From: Nocardiopsis composta
GTDB lineage: Bacteria; Actinomycetota; Actinomycetes; Streptosporangiales; Streptosporangiaceae
NCBI RefSeq assembly: GCF_014200805.1
Contig: NZ_JACHDB010000002.1
Location: 744,001 to 808,000 of the forward strand
Reading direction: 5' to 3'
Length of the DNA stretch: 64,000 nt
The translations under genes were made by a program, and so were the position numbers. Positions within the stretch are counted from its first letter, which is position 1. Every line of letters starts with the position of its first letter. This document shows positions 45,200-56,190 of the stretch, piece after piece. The notes beneath the pieces are model-generated. The model had not been told where the DNA came from and searched no databases. It saw only the letters and a list, made by a program, of their open reading frames with translations.

Positions 45200-46417
45200 A
45201 TGACCACCCCTGTGACCACCCTGCCCCACGCTGCCGCGGAGGGGGCGGCGGCCGGGGCCGGCCGCACCCTCGCGGCGATCCCCAGCCCGCCGCTGAGCGG
45301 CATCGAGATCGGCCCCCTCACCATCCACCTCTACGCGCTGTGCATCCTGACGGGCGTCATCGCCGCCGTCGCCTGGAGCGAGCGCCGCTGGGCCGCGATG
45401 GGCGGTGAGAAGGGCACCATCATGGACCTGGCGGTGCCCGCCGTGATCCTCGGCCTCATCGGCGGCCGGATCTACCACGTCATCACCGACTACCAGCTCT
45501 ACTTCGGCGAAGGCCGGGAACCGATCCGGGCCCTGTTCATCTGGGAGGGCGGCCTCGGCATCTGGGGCGCCATCCCGCTCGGCGCGCTCGGCGTCTGGCT
45601 GGTCGCCCGGCAGCGCGGCCTGTCCATGACCAAGCTCTCCTTCGCCATCGCGCCGGCCCTACCGCTGGCCCAGGCCTTCGGCCGCTGGGGCAACTACTTC
45701 AACCAGGAGCTGTTCGGCGCCCCCACCGACCTGCCCTGGGCGCTGCACGTCTCCACCGACAACGGCATCCCGGCCGGCTACATCCCCGGCGAGACCACCT
45801 ACCACCCCACCTTCCTGTACGAGTCGCTGTGGTGCCTGGCACTGGCCGGCCTGCTCGCCTGGCTGGGCCGGCGCTACGCCGACCGGCTGGCCGGCGGGCG
45901 GCTCTTCGCGGTGTACGTCATGGGCTACTGTGTGGGGCGGTTCTGGATCGAATACCTCCGGGTGGACCCCGCCCACGACGTCCTCGGCCTGCGCCTGAAC
46001 AACTGGACGTCGGTCGTGGTGTTCCTGCTGGCCGTGGCCTACTTCGTGTGGGCCGGGAGGCGGCTCGACCAGTTCTCCACCCGGGTCGTGCCCGTCGGCC
46101 GGGAGGCCGGCACCCAGGTGTTCGACACCGACCCCGCCTCCGGCGGCCGGGACGGCGGCGACACCGGACCGGCGGACACCGGTCCGGGAGGCACCGGACC
46201 CGCGGGCACCGGCCCGGGAACGGACGCCCCGGACCGGGACGGTTCCTCGGCCGGGGACTACGACCAGGGCGAGGAGCGTTCCTCTTCCGACGGGGCGAAG
46301 GACACCGGCCCCGACGGGGCGAAGGACGCCGAGACCGCGGAGAGCGGCACCGAAGACGCGGAGACCACCGCGAACGGGACCGCCACCGGGTCGTCCGGAA
46401 CCGAACGCGACGAATAG
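45200..46417 (+). CDS. lgt: Prolipoprotein diacylglyceryl transferase
   Basis: Lgt transfers diacylglycerol from phosphatidylglycerol to the lipobox Cys of prolipoproteins. The 405-residue protein has seven predicted membrane helices in about 40-300. Family residues include LYALCILTG, GRIYHVITDY, GGLGIWGA and the signature FGRWGNYFNQELFG; HPTFLYESLW is also present. After about residue 305 comes a long acidic, disordered tail with TGP repeats, unlike the compact enteric enzyme but usual in actinomycetes. The downstream lipidation step fits the thiol-folding genes beside it. Confidence 0.96.
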   Translation: MTTPVTTLPHAAAEGAAAGAGRTLAAIPSPPLSGIEIGPLTIHLYALCILTGVIAAVAWSERRWAAMGGEKGTIMDLAVPAVILGLIGGRIYHVITDYQLYFGEGREPIRALFIWEGGLGIWGAIPLGALGVWLVARQRGLSMTKLSFAIAPALPLAQAFGRWGNYFNQELFGAPTDLPWALHVSTDNGIPAGYIPGETTYHPTFLYESLWCLALAGLLAWLGRRYADRLAGGRLFAVYVMGYCVGRFWIEYLRVDPAHDVLGLRLNNWTSVVVFLLAVAYFVWAGRRLDQFSTRVVPVGREAGTQVFDTDPASGGRDGGDTGPADTGPGGTGPAGTGPGTDAPDRDGSSAGDYDQGEERSSSDGAKDTGPDGAKDAETAESGTEDAETTANGTATGSSGTERDE

Positions 46418-46473
46418 GCGCCGGCGCCGCCGCGGACAGGACGCGGGGGGCCCGGCGGCGCCGACGAGGATGA

Positions 46474-47733
46474 GTGAGAACCCAGGTGAGCAGATCCGAC
46501 TCTGCGGGACGAGGCGGACGCCGGAGAGCGAGCCGCGGCCGGCGCCACCGCGACGCCGCCCCCGCCGCCGGCGTCGCCTACCAGGACGACGAGGAGCGCG
46601 CCTACGGCGCTGACGCCTACGGCGCTGACGCCTACGGCGAGCAGCCCTACCCGGACGACTCCTACGCCTCCTCGCCCGCCGACGCCCCCTACGACGACGG
46701 GCCCTACGCCGACGAGCCGGAGGAGGACGGCGCCCCCGCCGAGGAGGCGCCGCTCTCCAAGGCGGAGAGGCGCGCCGAGAAGAAGCGCCGCAAGCGGGCC
46801 GAGAAGCGCGGCAAGAGCGCCGGCGGCTCCCCGCGCCGCGGCCGCAGGGCGGCGGCCGCGCCGGCCCCCGCCGACCCGGTCTCCCGGTTCTCCGCCTCCG
46901 CGCTGCGCAAGGTCAGCGTCCTCGGCGACCGCCCCAACCAGGTGGTGAACAACCTCGCCGAGCAGAGCGTCCGCAAACGCGGCACGGTCGTCCTGGGCGT
47001 CCTGCTCGGACTCTTCGGCCTGGCCCTGGTCGCCCTGCTGGGTCTGCTCGCCTACCTGCTCGTCTCCGACGCGCCGATCGGCGGCAGCGGCGACGAACCC
47101 AGGCTGGAGATGCCCGAGGACGGCCACTCCACCCTGCTGCCCACCGTCTTCCAGGGCTCCACCGAGGAGCAGGAGATCTTCGACCCCATCGCCACCCGGG
47201 GCGAGGACGCGCCGCCCCTGGACGCGGAGAAGGTCTTCGGATCCGACGTCGAGAAGCTCAAGAAGGACGACTTCACCTTCGTCCTGGAGGGCTCCGAGGC
47301 CACCGACACCTGCACCCAGTGGGTCTGGGGCGAGGACCTCGGCCAGTCCCTGGTCGACGCCGGCTGCACCTCCGCGGCCCGCGGCGTCTACCAGGACGAG
47401 GACGGCGACTACGTGGCGCAGTTCACCCTGTTCGACCTCGCCGACGCCGACTCCTCCGCCGCGGTCGCCGAAACGCTCGACCCGCGCAACCTGGAGTCCG
47501 ACCCCGGCTTCCTGGTGCCGATGCAGGAGGACACCAAGGGCCTGCACGAGGGCTACAGCCAGGCGTCCGTCCAGGTCATGGGCCACTACCTGGCGGTGTT
47601 CTGGGTCGCCCGCACCAACGGCGAGGAACCCGACAAGGACACCTCCATGGCCACCGCCGGCGTCGTCGCCATGGACGCCGCGGTCTGGGTGTACGAGGAA
47701 GTCAGCCGCGCCAAGGACGACGGGGGCGAGTGA
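46474..47733 (+). CDS. Single-pass membrane protein with extracellular two-Cys domain (paralogue A)
   Basis: This 419-residue protein of unknown function has a basic/Tyr-Asp-rich cytoplasmic N-terminus including a YGADAYGADAYG repeat, and a KKRRKRAEKR stretch. It has a membrane helix near 170-195 and an extracytoplasmic domain. That domain shares DxCxxxVWG, a DAGC element and DLADADSSAAVAETLD with the next gene, where the corresponding segments are DDCSAAVWG, DAGCTQAARAAY and NLRDAKAAQAVAEALE. The GTG at 46474 follows GAGGA; another GTG at 46486 is possible. Confidence 0.75.
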   Translation: MRTQVSRSDSAGRGGRRRASRGRRHRDAAPAAGVAYQDDEERAYGADAYGADAYGEQPYPDDSYASSPADAPYDDGPYADEPEEDGAPAEEAPLSKAERRAEKKRRKRAEKRGKSAGGSPRRGRRAAAAPAPADPVSRFSASALRKVSVLGDRPNQVVNNLAEQSVRKRGTVVLGVLLGLFGLALVALLGLLAYLLVSDAPIGGSGDEPRLEMPEDGHSTLLPTVFQGSTEEQEIFDPIATRGEDAPPLDAEKVFGSDVEKLKKDDFTFVLEGSEATDTCTQWVWGEDLGQSLVDAGCTSAARGVYQDEDGDYVAQFTLFDLADADSSAAVAETLDPRNLESDPGFLVPMQEDTKGLHEGYSQASVQVMGHYLAVFWVARTNGEEPDKDTSMATAGVVAMDAAVWVYEEVSRAKDDGGE

Positions 47734-47854
47734 ACCTCGGGGCCGCCCGATCCCCGGTTCCGGCTAGGATTCACCCACCGGCGCCGGGGCCCGAGGGACG
47801 CCTGTGCCCCGGTGGTCCACGTGAGCATCCCGATTCAGCGACCGAGAGGTTCCG

Positions 47855-48880
47855 GTGTCTTCTTCTGATTCGTCAGGCGCGGCCCCCCGGAAGGGCGGCC
47901 GGCGGAGGAAAACCGACGAGGCCGAGGGCTCCCCGGCGCCCGGTCGGCGCTCGGCGGGCTCCCGCCGCAAGCCCGGCCGGGGCGGCGCGGAGGACGGCGG
48001 CAAGAAGCGCGGCAAGGCCCTGCCGATCCTGCTCGGCGCCCTCGGCCTCGCCGTGGTCGCGCTGGCCGTCGTGCTCGTCATCCAGTTCACCTCCTCGGGG
48101 CCCGAGGCCCCGGCGGACGCCCGCCCCTCCTCCTACACGATCGTCTACGAGTCCGAGCGGATGAGCGAGGTCCTCGCCGACCAGGAGATCGACTCCCGCC
48201 CGCTCGCCGAGGGCGAGATGTTCGAGCGGGACAACGAGGAGATCGACAGCCAGGGCATCACCTTCACCCTCAAGGCCAAGTCCCTGGAGGACGACTGCTC
48301 GGCCGCGGTCTGGGGCGACGAGGCCGCCGCGGCGCTCGCCGACGCCGGCTGCACCCAGGCGGCCCGGGCCGCCTACGACTCCGACGACTACGTCGGGGTG
48401 GCGGCCCTGTTCAACCTGCGCGACGCCAAGGCGGCCCAGGCGGTCGCCGAAGCCCTGGAGCAGCCGAAGAGCCTCGAGGACAAGGGGCCCGGGTTCGTCG
48501 CCAACCCGGGCGGGGAGGACCCGCTCACCCGGCTCGGCACCGGCTACAGCCGGGCGGAGGCCTCGGTCAACGGCCACTACCTGATGGTCGTGTGGGCCCA
48601 GGACAAGTCCTCCGAGGAGCCGACCGAGCACCAGGACCTCACCTCGCCGCTCATCGCCCTCAACTCCTTCAAGGATCCGCTCTACCGCCGCCTGGGCGAG
48701 GTGGAGAGCAACAACGAGTTCCAGGGCGGCGGCCAGGGCGGCGCGGAGACCGGCACCGGGCAGGGCACCGGCACGGACACCGGGGCCGGCGCGGAGACCG
48801 GCGGCACCGGAGCCGACGCCGGGGCCGGCACCGACCAGGGCGCGGGAACCGCCCCCGGGACCGAGCAGCCCGCCGGCTGA
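47855..48880 (+). CDS. Single-pass membrane protein with extracellular two-Cys domain (paralogue B)
   Basis: This 341-residue paralogue of the preceding gene has a basic N-terminus of about 55 residues, a membrane helix (about 56-77), then an extracytoplasmic domain with the two conserved Cys in SLEDDCSAAVWG and ADAGCTQAA. GYSRAEASVNGHYLMVVW corresponds to GYSQASVQVMGHYLAVFW in paralogue A. The last 50 residues are Gly/Thr-rich repeats. GAGAGG lies five bases before the GTG. Function unknown. Confidence 0.78.
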   Translation: MSSSDSSGAAPRKGGRRRKTDEAEGSPAPGRRSAGSRRKPGRGGAEDGGKKRGKALPILLGALGLAVVALAVVLVIQFTSSGPEAPADARPSSYTIVYESERMSEVLADQEIDSRPLAEGEMFERDNEEIDSQGITFTLKAKSLEDDCSAAVWGDEAAAALADAGCTQAARAAYDSDDYVGVAALFNLRDAKAAQAVAEALEQPKSLEDKGPGFVANPGGEDPLTRLGTGYSRAEASVNGHYLMVVWAQDKSSEEPTEHQDLTSPLIALNSFKDPLYRRLGEVESNNEFQGGGQGGAETGTGQGTGTDTGAGAETGGTGADAGAGTDQGAGTAPGTEQPAG

Positions 48881-48896
48881 CCCCGCCCCGAACCCG

Positions 48897-48931
48897 CGGA
48901 CCCGCCCCGGCACCCCGCCGGGGCGGGTCCG
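48897..48931. terminator. Perfect 14-bp hairpin
   Basis: 48897-48910 pairs with 48918-48931, 16 bases after paralogue B. No T-tract. Confidence 0.65.
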
Positions 48932-49270
48932 CCGTTCCACCGCGGCCCCGCGGCCGGCGGCGCACGGGACACCCGGCCCGAACCGCCGCCGGGATCCCCG
49001 CCCGCCGCCACCGCCCGGGCCGGCCGTGCCGCCTCCGGCTCCGGTCCGATCCCCTCGGCCGCGGCCACCGATCGGCGGCCGGCCCCGGGCCTCCCCGCCA
49101 TCGGCGCGGGACCGCCCCCTGAGATCGCTGATGGGAGTCCCCGCCGGGTGCCCGGCGCCCGAGCGGGGCCGCAGGGGAAGGGCAGGGCCCCTCCGCCGCG
49201 GCGCGGGGGCGGACGCGCCGCCGGTCGAACCGGCGGCTCCCCGCAGGGCAGGCGGCCGCTGAGCGGCGGG
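48932..49270. other. Gene-free interval between convergent genes
   Basis: About 340 bp of GC-rich sequence with no recognisable gene or repeat. Confidence 0.4.
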
Positions 49271-50908
49271 TCAGCCCTGCGCGGAGTGCTCCGCCGCCGC
49301 GGCGGCGGTCATCCCCTCGGCGGCCGCCCGAAGATCGGCGAAGCGGTGCCCGGGCAGGTCGAGCAGGGAGTGGTGCGGCGCCCACGGCGCCCACTCGGCC
49401 ACCAGGGAGCGGGCGGTGCGCTTGTTCACCGGGGCGCCGTCCTGCCCGGTGACCGCGATCAGCCCCTCGCGCAGGGTGCGGGGGAGCGGGCCGTGCGCGC
49501 GCTCCTGGCAGTAGGCGAGCAGCCGGTCCGCAGCCGGGGCGCCGGCCGGCGGGGGAGCGGCGCACGCCTCCACCACCGTCTCCCGCGGGCCCGGGACGCC
49601 TTTGAGGAAGCGCACCCGGAACCGCGGCTCCAGCAGCGCGCGCAGCGCCCGCTGCCCGGCGGCGTCGCGCACCTCCGGCGCCGACGACGGCACCACCGCG
49701 CGGACCCGCGGCGCCGTGCCGGCCAGCAGCGCGCGGCCCAGCAGCGCCTCCCAGCCGCCGGTCAGCAGCAGCACCGGGTCCTCAGCCGGCACCGGCGACG
49801 CCAGCCACGTCGCCAGCCGCACCCGGCGGGCCCCCTCGGGCAGCGCCGCGGACGGCCAGTCGCCCACCGCGGTCCCGCCGTCCAGCAGCTCCGCCGCGCC
49901 GGCCGCCCGCCCGCCGCCGGCCGCCTCCTTGGCGTTGCCGCCCTGGCTGTAGATCCGGGCCTGCTCCGCGGCGCCGCCCGGCACGGTGCGCGACAGCGGG
50001 CGCAGCACGTACAGATCGCTGGCGGCGCCGATCGCCTCCGCGCCCAGGTAGCGGTTGAAGTCCGGCAGCACCGCCTCGAACAGCAGGTCCAACCGGGCCA
50101 GCCGGGCCTGGGTCCGGGCCACCAGGCCCGGAGTGGTCCCGCTGGCGCCGTAGGCCACCAGCACCCGGCCGCGCCGCGGATCGGCCATCCCCTCCAGGCC
50201 GCGCCGGACGAACAGCTCCACCCCCTCCGGGGTGTAGGGCGGATCGGTGAACACCAGGTCGCCCCAGCCCGCCACCGGCGCCGGCAGGCCCGCCCGCAGG
50301 TCGGCGAAGTGGCAGCGCACCGCCAGGCCGAGCCGGGCCGCCGCGCCGTCGATGTACTCCAGCATCCGCTCGTCCACGTCCACCACGACCGCCTCCGCCT
50401 CCGGGCAGACCAGCAGCGCCGCCAGCGACGTCAGATCGTGGTCGCCGACGCACAGCAGCCGCCGCCCCGGCATCGCGAACCGGTCGGCCAGGTAGGCGCC
50501 GCGGCGCAGCGCGGTCCCCGGAGTCGCCGCCACGTGGTCCAGCTCGGTCCGCGACGGCGGCGCCTCGGCGACCAGCCGGCGCAGCTCCTCGGCGGCGCGC
50601 GGATGGCGGACCGCGGCCTCGCCCGGGTCGGCCGGCGGGCCGCCCGCCGAACCCCGGAACCCCGCGTAGTCCCCCGGCCGGACCAGCCGCACCCGCTCCT
50701 CGGGGCCGCCGCCCCGCCGCTCCAGCCCGTCGCCGAGCGCGTCCAGCGCGGCCGCGACCAGCCGGTGCGGCACCGCGGTGGCCCGCACCAGCTCGCGTGC
50801 GCTCCACGGCTCGCCGTCCGCCAGCGCGCCGAGCACGCGGTGGGTGAGGGCCGCGTCGGCGCCCTGCCCGTCCAGGAGTTCGCAGAGGTCGGAAGGAAGA
50901 TCGCTCAC
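49271..50908 (-). CDS. Bis-aminopropyl spermidine synthase-like (BpsA/DUF43) protein
   Basis: This 545-residue protein resembles the branched-chain polyamine synthase family. An N-terminal winged-helix-like part (about 15-75, ALTHRVLGALADGEPWSARELVRA) precedes a Rossmann aminopropyltransferase domain. That domain shows RRLLCVGDHDLTSLAALL, VVVDVDERMLEYI, and the acidic catalytic-type motif FTDPPYTPEG (about residue 225). A C-terminal extension of some 200 residues ends with LPRTLREGLIAVTGQDG. BpsA uses decarboxylated S-adenosylmethionine to add aminopropyl groups to spermidine. The substrate in mesophilic actinomycetes is unproven. GTG start with GGGAGG upstream. Confidence 0.75.
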   Translation of the reverse strand: MSDLPSDLCELLDGQGADAALTHRVLGALADGEPWSARELVRATAVPHRLVAAALDALGDGLERRGGGPEERVRLVRPGDYAGFRGSAGGPPADPGEAAVRHPRAAEELRRLVAEAPPSRTELDHVAATPGTALRRGAYLADRFAMPGRRLLCVGDHDLTSLAALLVCPEAEAVVVDVDERMLEYIDGAAARLGLAVRCHFADLRAGLPAPVAGWGDLVFTDPPYTPEGVELFVRRGLEGMADPRRGRVLVAYGASGTTPGLVARTQARLARLDLLFEAVLPDFNRYLGAEAIGAASDLYVLRPLSRTVPGGAAEQARIYSQGGNAKEAAGGGRAAGAAELLDGGTAVGDWPSAALPEGARRVRLATWLASPVPAEDPVLLLTGGWEALLGRALLAGTAPRVRAVVPSSAPEVRDAAGQRALRALLEPRFRVRFLKGVPGPRETVVEACAAPPPAGAPAADRLLAYCQERAHGPLPRTLREGLIAVTGQDGAPVNKRTARSLVAEWAPWAPHHSLLDLPGHRFADLRAAAEGMTAAAAAEHSAQG

Positions 50909-51564
50909 CCCACGATCCTCCCACCCCGCCCGCCCCCGGCCGCCGCGATGAGGCGGCCGGCCGGCCCGCCTGCAGGAGTGACATCCCCCACCCGCGCCGC
51001 CCCGGCGCGGCCCGCGGCCCCCGCCCCGGGCCGCAGCCTAGGCCCCGGCGGAACCGCCCGCCCGCGGCCGCTCCGGTCCGCGCCGGCCGCCCGGCGGAAG
51101 CGGCCCGCGGCCCCCGACACCCGGTGGAAACACCCCCGTCAGCGCCTTGTTACGCTGCACCAAGGAGGTTTTGCCCGGTCTGTCGATGTTTGGCCTACCG
51201 GGCCGCTGGAAACACCTCCGCCAACCCGGTACCACCGGGAGGGGGCGACCGTCGTATCCTTGCCGAGGCGGGGAACCGGCGCAGCGAACCGGGCCGCACC
51301 GTGGCGGCCCGTGGTCTAGACCTGGGATTCGCGAACCACCCCGACCACGTTGTATAACCTGATTCACCCGAGCGGGCCCGTCGAGGCGCGCTCCGCGGCG
51401 GTCACCACGAGGACGTGTACCCCCTGGACCGCGCGGAGAGGGCGGACACCCGCCCGCCCCGGCGCCGCCGCCGGACACAACCGAATCGAACACACCGCAG
51501 CAGGGCCAATGTCGTCCCGGATGCGCTTTCCACGAAGCCCATACGCACGACGACAGGAGGGTAG
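50909..51564. promoter_or_regulatory. 656-bp divergent region upstream of gltB
   Basis: Contains the promoters of gltB and the BpsA-like gene. TATAAC at 51353-51358 is the best -10 candidate for gltB and would give a leader of about 200 nt. The stretch 51140-51360 has lower GC than its surroundings. No riboswitch or convincing small gene was recognised. Confidence 0.4.
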
Positions 51565-54500
51565 ATGCCTGCTGGCCAGGTGCAGCGTTCGACCGACCGC
51601 ACGGACGCAGAACTCACCCACGACGCGGCGACCCGCTCCGGCTCCGACCAGGGCCTCTACGACCGTTCCTTCGAGCACGACGCCTGCGGCGTCGGCTTCG
51701 TCGCGGACCTCACCGGCCGACGCACCCACGACACCGTGGACAAGGCCCTCACCGTCCTGCGCAACCTCGACCACCGCGGCGCCTCCGGCGCCGACCCCGA
51801 CGACGGCGACGGCGCCGGGATCCTCACCCAGATCCCCGACGAGCTCTACCGCGCCACCACCGGCTTCGACCTGCCCGAAGCCGGCGCCTACGCCACCGGC
51901 ATCGCGTTCCTGCCCACCGGCGAGGCCGACCGCGCCGCAGCCGTCGCCCGCATCGAGACCATCGCCGCCGAAGAAGGCCTCACCGTCCTCGGCTGGCGCG
52001 ACCTGCCCGTGGAGCCGCGCTACTGCGGCCCCGCCGCCCGCAAGGCCATGCCGCACTTCGCCCAGCCGTTCCTCACCGGCGCCCCCGGCGGCCCCGCCGC
52101 CGGCCTCACCGGCATCGACCTGGAGCGCTACGCCTACTGCGTGCGCAAGCGCGCCGAACACGAGACCGGCGTCTACTTCCCCAGCCTGTCGCCGCGCACC
52201 ATCGCCTACAAGGGCATGCTGACCACGCCGCAGCTGGAGCCGTTCTTCCCCGACCTGTCCGACCGGCGCTACACCTCCGCGCTGGCCCTGGTCCACTCCC
52301 GGTTCTCCACCAACACCTTCCCGTCCTGGCCGCTGGCCCACCCGTTCCGCTACGTCGCGCACAACGGCGAGATCAACACCGTCAAGGGCAACCGCAACAT
52401 GATGCGGGCCCGCGAGGCCACCCTCGCCAGCGACGTGCTCCCCGGCGACCTGTCCCGGCTCTTCCCCATCGTCGACCCCGAGGACTCCGACACCGCGTCC
52501 TTCGACGCCGCCCTGGAACTCCTCCACCTCGGCGGCCGGTCCCTGCCGCACGCCGTGCTGATGATGATCCCCGAGCCCTGGGAGAACCACACCGAGATGG
52601 ACCCGCAGGTGCGGGCCTTCTACGAATTCCACTCCATGCTCATGGAGCCCTGGGACGGCCCCGCCTCGGTCTCCTTCACCGACGGCACCGTCGTCGGCGC
52701 CGTCCTGGACCGCAACGGGCTCCGCCCCGGCCGCTACTGGGTCACCGAAGACGGCCTCGTCGTGCTCGCCAGCGAAGCCGGCGTCCTCGACATCGACCCC
52801 GCCACCGTGGTCCGCAAGGGCCGCCTGCAGCCCGGCCGCATCTTCGTCGTCGACACCGCCCAGGGCCGCATCGTCGAAGACGAGGAGATCAAGGCCGAAC
52901 TCGCCGCCGAGCAGCCCTACGCCGAATGGCTCGCCCAAGGCGTCGTCCGCCTCGCCGACCTGCCCGCCGCCCCCGCCGAACCGGCCACCGGCGACAACCT
53001 CCTCCGCGACCAGCAGGTCTTCGGCTACACCGAGGAAGAACTCCGCATCATCCTCACCCCGATGGCCCGCACCGGCGCCGAACCCATCGGGTCCATGGGC
53101 ACCGACACCCCGGTCGCCGCGCTCTCCAAGCGCTCCCGGCAGCTCTTCGACTACTTCACCCAGGGCTTCGCCCAGGTCACCAACCCGCCGCTGGACGCCA
53201 TCCGCGAAGAGCTGGTCACCAGCCTCGGCGTCGCCCTCGGCGCCGAGGAGAACGTCCTGGCCGGCACCCCCGAGGACTGCCGCCGGATCGTGCTGCCCAC
53301 CCCCGTCCTCGACGACGCCGAACTCGCCGCGATCCGCGCCGCCGGCGCCCCCGGCGGCGACCCCGCCTTCCGGGTGCACGTCCTCAACGGCACCTACGAG
53401 GTCGACGGCGGCGGCACCGCGCTCTCCCGGCGCCTCGCCGAGATCTGCGCCGAAGCCGACCGCGCCATCGCCGACGGCGCCCGCATCCTGGTGCTCAGCG
53501 ACCGCGGCGCCGGCCCCGGCCGCGCCCCCGTGCCCTCGCTCATGCTCACCGGCGCCGTCCACCACCACCTGGTCCGGGAGAAGACCCGCAACCAGGTCGG
53601 CCTGGTCGCCGAGGCCGGCGACGCCCGCGAATGCCACCACATGGCGCTGCTGCTCGGCTACGGAGCCTCCGCCGTCAACCCCTACCTCGCCCTGGCCACC
53701 GTGCGCGACCTCGCCGAACGCGGCGTCATCGGCGGCCTCGACGCCGGAACCGCGGTGCGCAACACCGTCAAGGCCTACGGCAAGGGCGTCCTGAAGATCA
53801 TGTCCAAGATCGGCGTGTCCACGGTGAGCTCCTACACCGGCGCGCAGATCTTCGAGGCCGTCGGCCTCGGCCCCGAGGTCGTCGAGCACTGCTTCACCGG
53901 CACCACCTCCCGGCTCGGCGGCGTCGGCTTCGACGTCCTCGCCGAAGAGGTCCGGATGCGGCACGCCGCCGCGCACGCCCCCAACCCCGCCGACCACCGG
54001 CGGCTGCCCGTCGGCGGCGAATACCAGTGGCGCCGCGAAGGCGAACCGCACCTGTTCGACCCGGAGACCGTCTTCAAGCTCCAGCACTCCACCCGCACCC
54101 GGCGCTACGAGATCTTCAAGGAGTACACCTCCAAGGTCGACCGCCGCGCCGGCGAGCTGATGACCCTGCGCGGGCTCTTCCGGCTCAAGGAGGGCGTCCG
54201 CGAACCGGTGCCGATCGACGAGGTCGAACCGGTCTCCGCCATCGTCAAGCGGTTCTCCACCGGCGCCATGTCCTACGGCTCCATCTCCGCCGAGGCCCAC
54301 GAGACCCTCGCCGTCGCGATGAACCGCCTCGGCGGCAAGTCCAACACCGGCGAAGGCGGCGAGGACCCGCGCCGCTTCACCCCCGACCCCAACGGGGACC
54401 TCCGGCGCAGCGCCATCAAGCAGGTCGCCTCCGGCCGGTTCGGCGTCACCTCGCACTACCTCACCAACGCCGACGACATCCAGATCAAGATGGCCCAGGG

Positions 54501-56160
54501 CGCCAAGCCCGGCGAAGGCGGCCAGCTGCCCGGCCACAAGGTCTACCCCTGGGTCGCCCAGACCCGGCACTCCACCCCCGGCGTCGGCCTCATCTCGCCG
54601 CCGCCGCACCACGACATCTACTCCATCGAGGACCTCGCCCAGCTCATCCACGACCTCAAGAACGCCAACCCGCAGGCCCGGGTGCACGTCAAGCTGGTCT
54701 CCGAGGCCGGCGTGGGCACCGTCGCCGCAGGCGTCTCCAAGGCCCACGCCGACGTGGTGCTCATCTCCGGCCACGACGGCGGCACCGGCGCCTCCCCGCT
54801 GACCTCGCTCAAGCACGCCGGCACCCCCTGGGAGCTCGGCCTCGCCGAAACCCAGCAGACCCTGCTCCGCAACGGGCTGCGCGACCGCATCGTCGTCCAG
54901 GCCGACGGCCAGCTCAAGACCGGCCGCGACGTCATCGTCGCCGCCCTCCTCGGCGCCGAGGAGTTCGGCTTCGCCACCGCCCCGCTCGTCGTCTCCGGCT
55001 GCGTCATGATGCGCGTCTGCCACCTCGACACCTGCCCGGTCGGCGTCGCCACCCAAAACCCCGAGCTGCGCAAGCGCTACTCCGGCAAGGCCGAGTTCGT
55101 GGTCAACTTCTTCGAGTTCATCGCCGAAGAAGTCCGCGAATACCTCGCCGCCCTCGGCTTCCGCAGCCTGGACGAGGCCATCGGCGCCGTCGACCTGCTC
55201 GACACCGCCGACGCCGTCGACCACTGGAAGGCCTCCGGGCTCGACCTCGGCCCCGTCCTGCACAAGGTCGACCCCTGGGAGGGCGACCACGTCAAGCAGA
55301 CCCGCACCCAGGACCACGGCCTGGCCAAGGCCCTGGACAACACCCTGATCCAGCTCAGCGAAGGCGCCCTGGACTACGGCCAGAAGGTCTCCCTCGACCT
55401 GCCGGTGCGCAACGTCAACCGCACCGTCGGCACCATGCTCGGCCACGAGGTCACCAAGCGGCACGGCGCCGACGGCCTGCCCGACGACACCATCGACGTC
55501 ACCTTCACCGGAGCCGCCGGCCAGTCCTTCGGCGCGTTCATCCCGCGCGGCGTCACCCTGCGCCTCATCGGCGACGCCAACGACTACGTCGGCAAGGGCC
55601 TGTCCGGCGGCCGGATCACCGTCCGCCCGCCCGAGCAGGCCCCGATCACCGCCGAAGAGCACATCATCGCCGGCAACGTCATCGCCTACGGCGCCACCTC
55701 CGGCGAAGTGTTCCTCCGCGGCATCGTCGGCGAGCGGTTCTGCGTCCGCAACTCCGGCGCACTGGCCGTCGCCGAAGGCGTCGGCGACCACGGCTGCGAG
55801 TACATGACCGGCGGCCGCGCCGTCATCCTCGGCCGCACCGGCCGCAACTTCGCGGCCGGCATGTCCGGCGGCATCGCCTACGTCCTCGACCTCGACCCGC
55901 ACCGGGTCAACCCCGAGATGGTCGACCTCGACCCGCTCGACGCCGAGGACCGGGAACACCTCCGCGACGTGCTCACCCGGCACGCCGAGCAGACCGGCTC
56001 CACCGTCGCCGCCCGCCTGCTCGCCGACCCCGACGCCGCCTGGCCCCGCTTCACCAAGGTCATGCCGCGCGACTACAAGCGCGTCCTGGCCGCCCAGGCC
56101 GAGGCCGAAGCGAACGGGACCGACGTCGACCAGGCCGTCATGGCCGCCGCCCAGGCATAA
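51565..56160 (+). CDS. gltB: Glutamate synthase (NADPH), large subunit
   Basis: This 1531-residue enzyme makes two glutamates from glutamine and 2-oxoglutarate. It starts with a 40-residue propeptide; the mature nucleophile is Cys41 in [11 protein letters not shown] of the Ntn-type amidotransferase domain. The central domain and the FMN/Fe-S synthase domain follow, with [18 protein letters not shown] and the [3Fe-4S] Cys set in [15 protein letters not shown] (about residue 1152). The C-terminal GXGXG beta-helix has [10 protein letters not shown]-like repeats (about 1360-1450). ATG with AGGAGGG six bases upstream. gltD lies 30 bp downstream. Confidence 0.98.
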   Translation: MPAGQVQRSTDRTDAELTHDAATRSGSDQGLYDRSFEHDACGVGFVADLTGRRTHDTVDKALTVLRNLDHRGASGADPDDGDGAGILTQIPDELYRATTGFDLPEAGAYATGIAFLPTGEADRAAAVARIETIAAEEGLTVLGWRDLPVEPRYCGPAARKAMPHFAQPFLTGAPGGPAAGLTGIDLERYAYCVRKRAEHETGVYFPSLSPRTIAYKGMLTTPQLEPFFPDLSDRRYTSALALVHSRFSTNTFPSWPLAHPFRYVAHNGEINTVKGNRNMMRAREATLASDVLPGDLSRLFPIVDPEDSDTASFDAALELLHLGGRSLPHAVLMMIPEPWENHTEMDPQVRAFYEFHSMLMEPWDGPASVSFTDGTVVGAVLDRNGLRPGRYWVTEDGLVVLASEAGVLDIDPATVVRKGRLQPGRIFVVDTAQGRIVEDEEIKAELAAEQPYAEWLAQGVVRLADLPAAPAEPATGDNLLRDQQVFGYTEEELRIILTPMARTGAEPIGSMGTDTPVAALSKRSRQLFDYFTQGFAQVTNPPLDAIREELVTSLGVALGAEENVLAGTPEDCRRIVLPTPVLDDAELAAIRAAGAPGGDPAFRVHVLNGTYEVDGGGTALSRRLAEICAEADRAIADGARILVLSDRGAGPGRAPVPSLMLTGAVHHHLVREKTRNQVGLVAEAGDARECHHMALLLGYGASAVNPYLALATVRDLAERGVIGGLDAGTAVRNTVKAYGKGVLKIMSKIGVSTVSSYTGAQIFEAVGLGPEVVEHCFTGTTSRLGGVGFDVLAEEVRMRHAAAHAPNPADHRRLPVGGEYQWRREGEPHLFDPETVFKLQHSTRTRRYEIFKEYTSKVDRRAGELMTLRGLFRLKEGVREPVPIDEVEPVSAIVKRFSTGAMSYGSISAEAHETLAVAMNRLGGKSNTGEGGEDPRRFTPDPNGDLRRSAIKQVASGRFGVTSHYLTNADDIQIKMAQGAKPGEGGQLPGHKVYPWVAQTRHSTPGVGLISPPPHHDIYSIEDLAQLIHDLKNANPQARVHVKLVSEAGVGTVAAGVSKAHADVVLISGHDGGTGASPLTSLKHAGTPWELGLAETQQTLLRNGLRDRIVVQADGQLKTGRDVIVAALLGAEEFGFATAPLVVSGCVMMRVCHLDTCPVGVATQNPELRKRYSGKAEFVVNFFEFIAEEVREYLAALGFRSLDEAIGAVDLLDTADAVDHWKASGLDLGPVLHKVDPWEGDHVKQTRTQDHGLAKALDNTLIQLSEGALDYGQKVSLDLPVRNVNRTVGTMLGHEVTKRHGADGLPDDTIDVTFTGAAGQSFGAFIPRGVTLRLIGDANDYVGKGLSGGRITVRPPEQAPITAEEHIIAGNVIAYGATSGEVFLRGIVGERFCVRNSGALAVAEGVGDHGCEYMTGGRAVILGRTGRNFAAGMSGGIAYVLDLDPHRVNPEMVDLDPLDAEDREHLRDVLTRHAEQTGSTVAARLLADPDAAWPRFTKVMPRDYKRVLAAQAEAEANGTDVDQAVMAAAQA

Positions 56161-56190
56161 GGCCCCGCGCCGAAAGGAGGGATCACAACA

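Noticed and set aside
51124-51362. Small plus-strand ORF (MFGLPGRWKHLRQ...) upstream of gltB
   Set aside because: The AAGGAGG is about 17 nt from the ATG and the product is low-complexity Arg/Pro/Gly. More likely the gltB upstream region.
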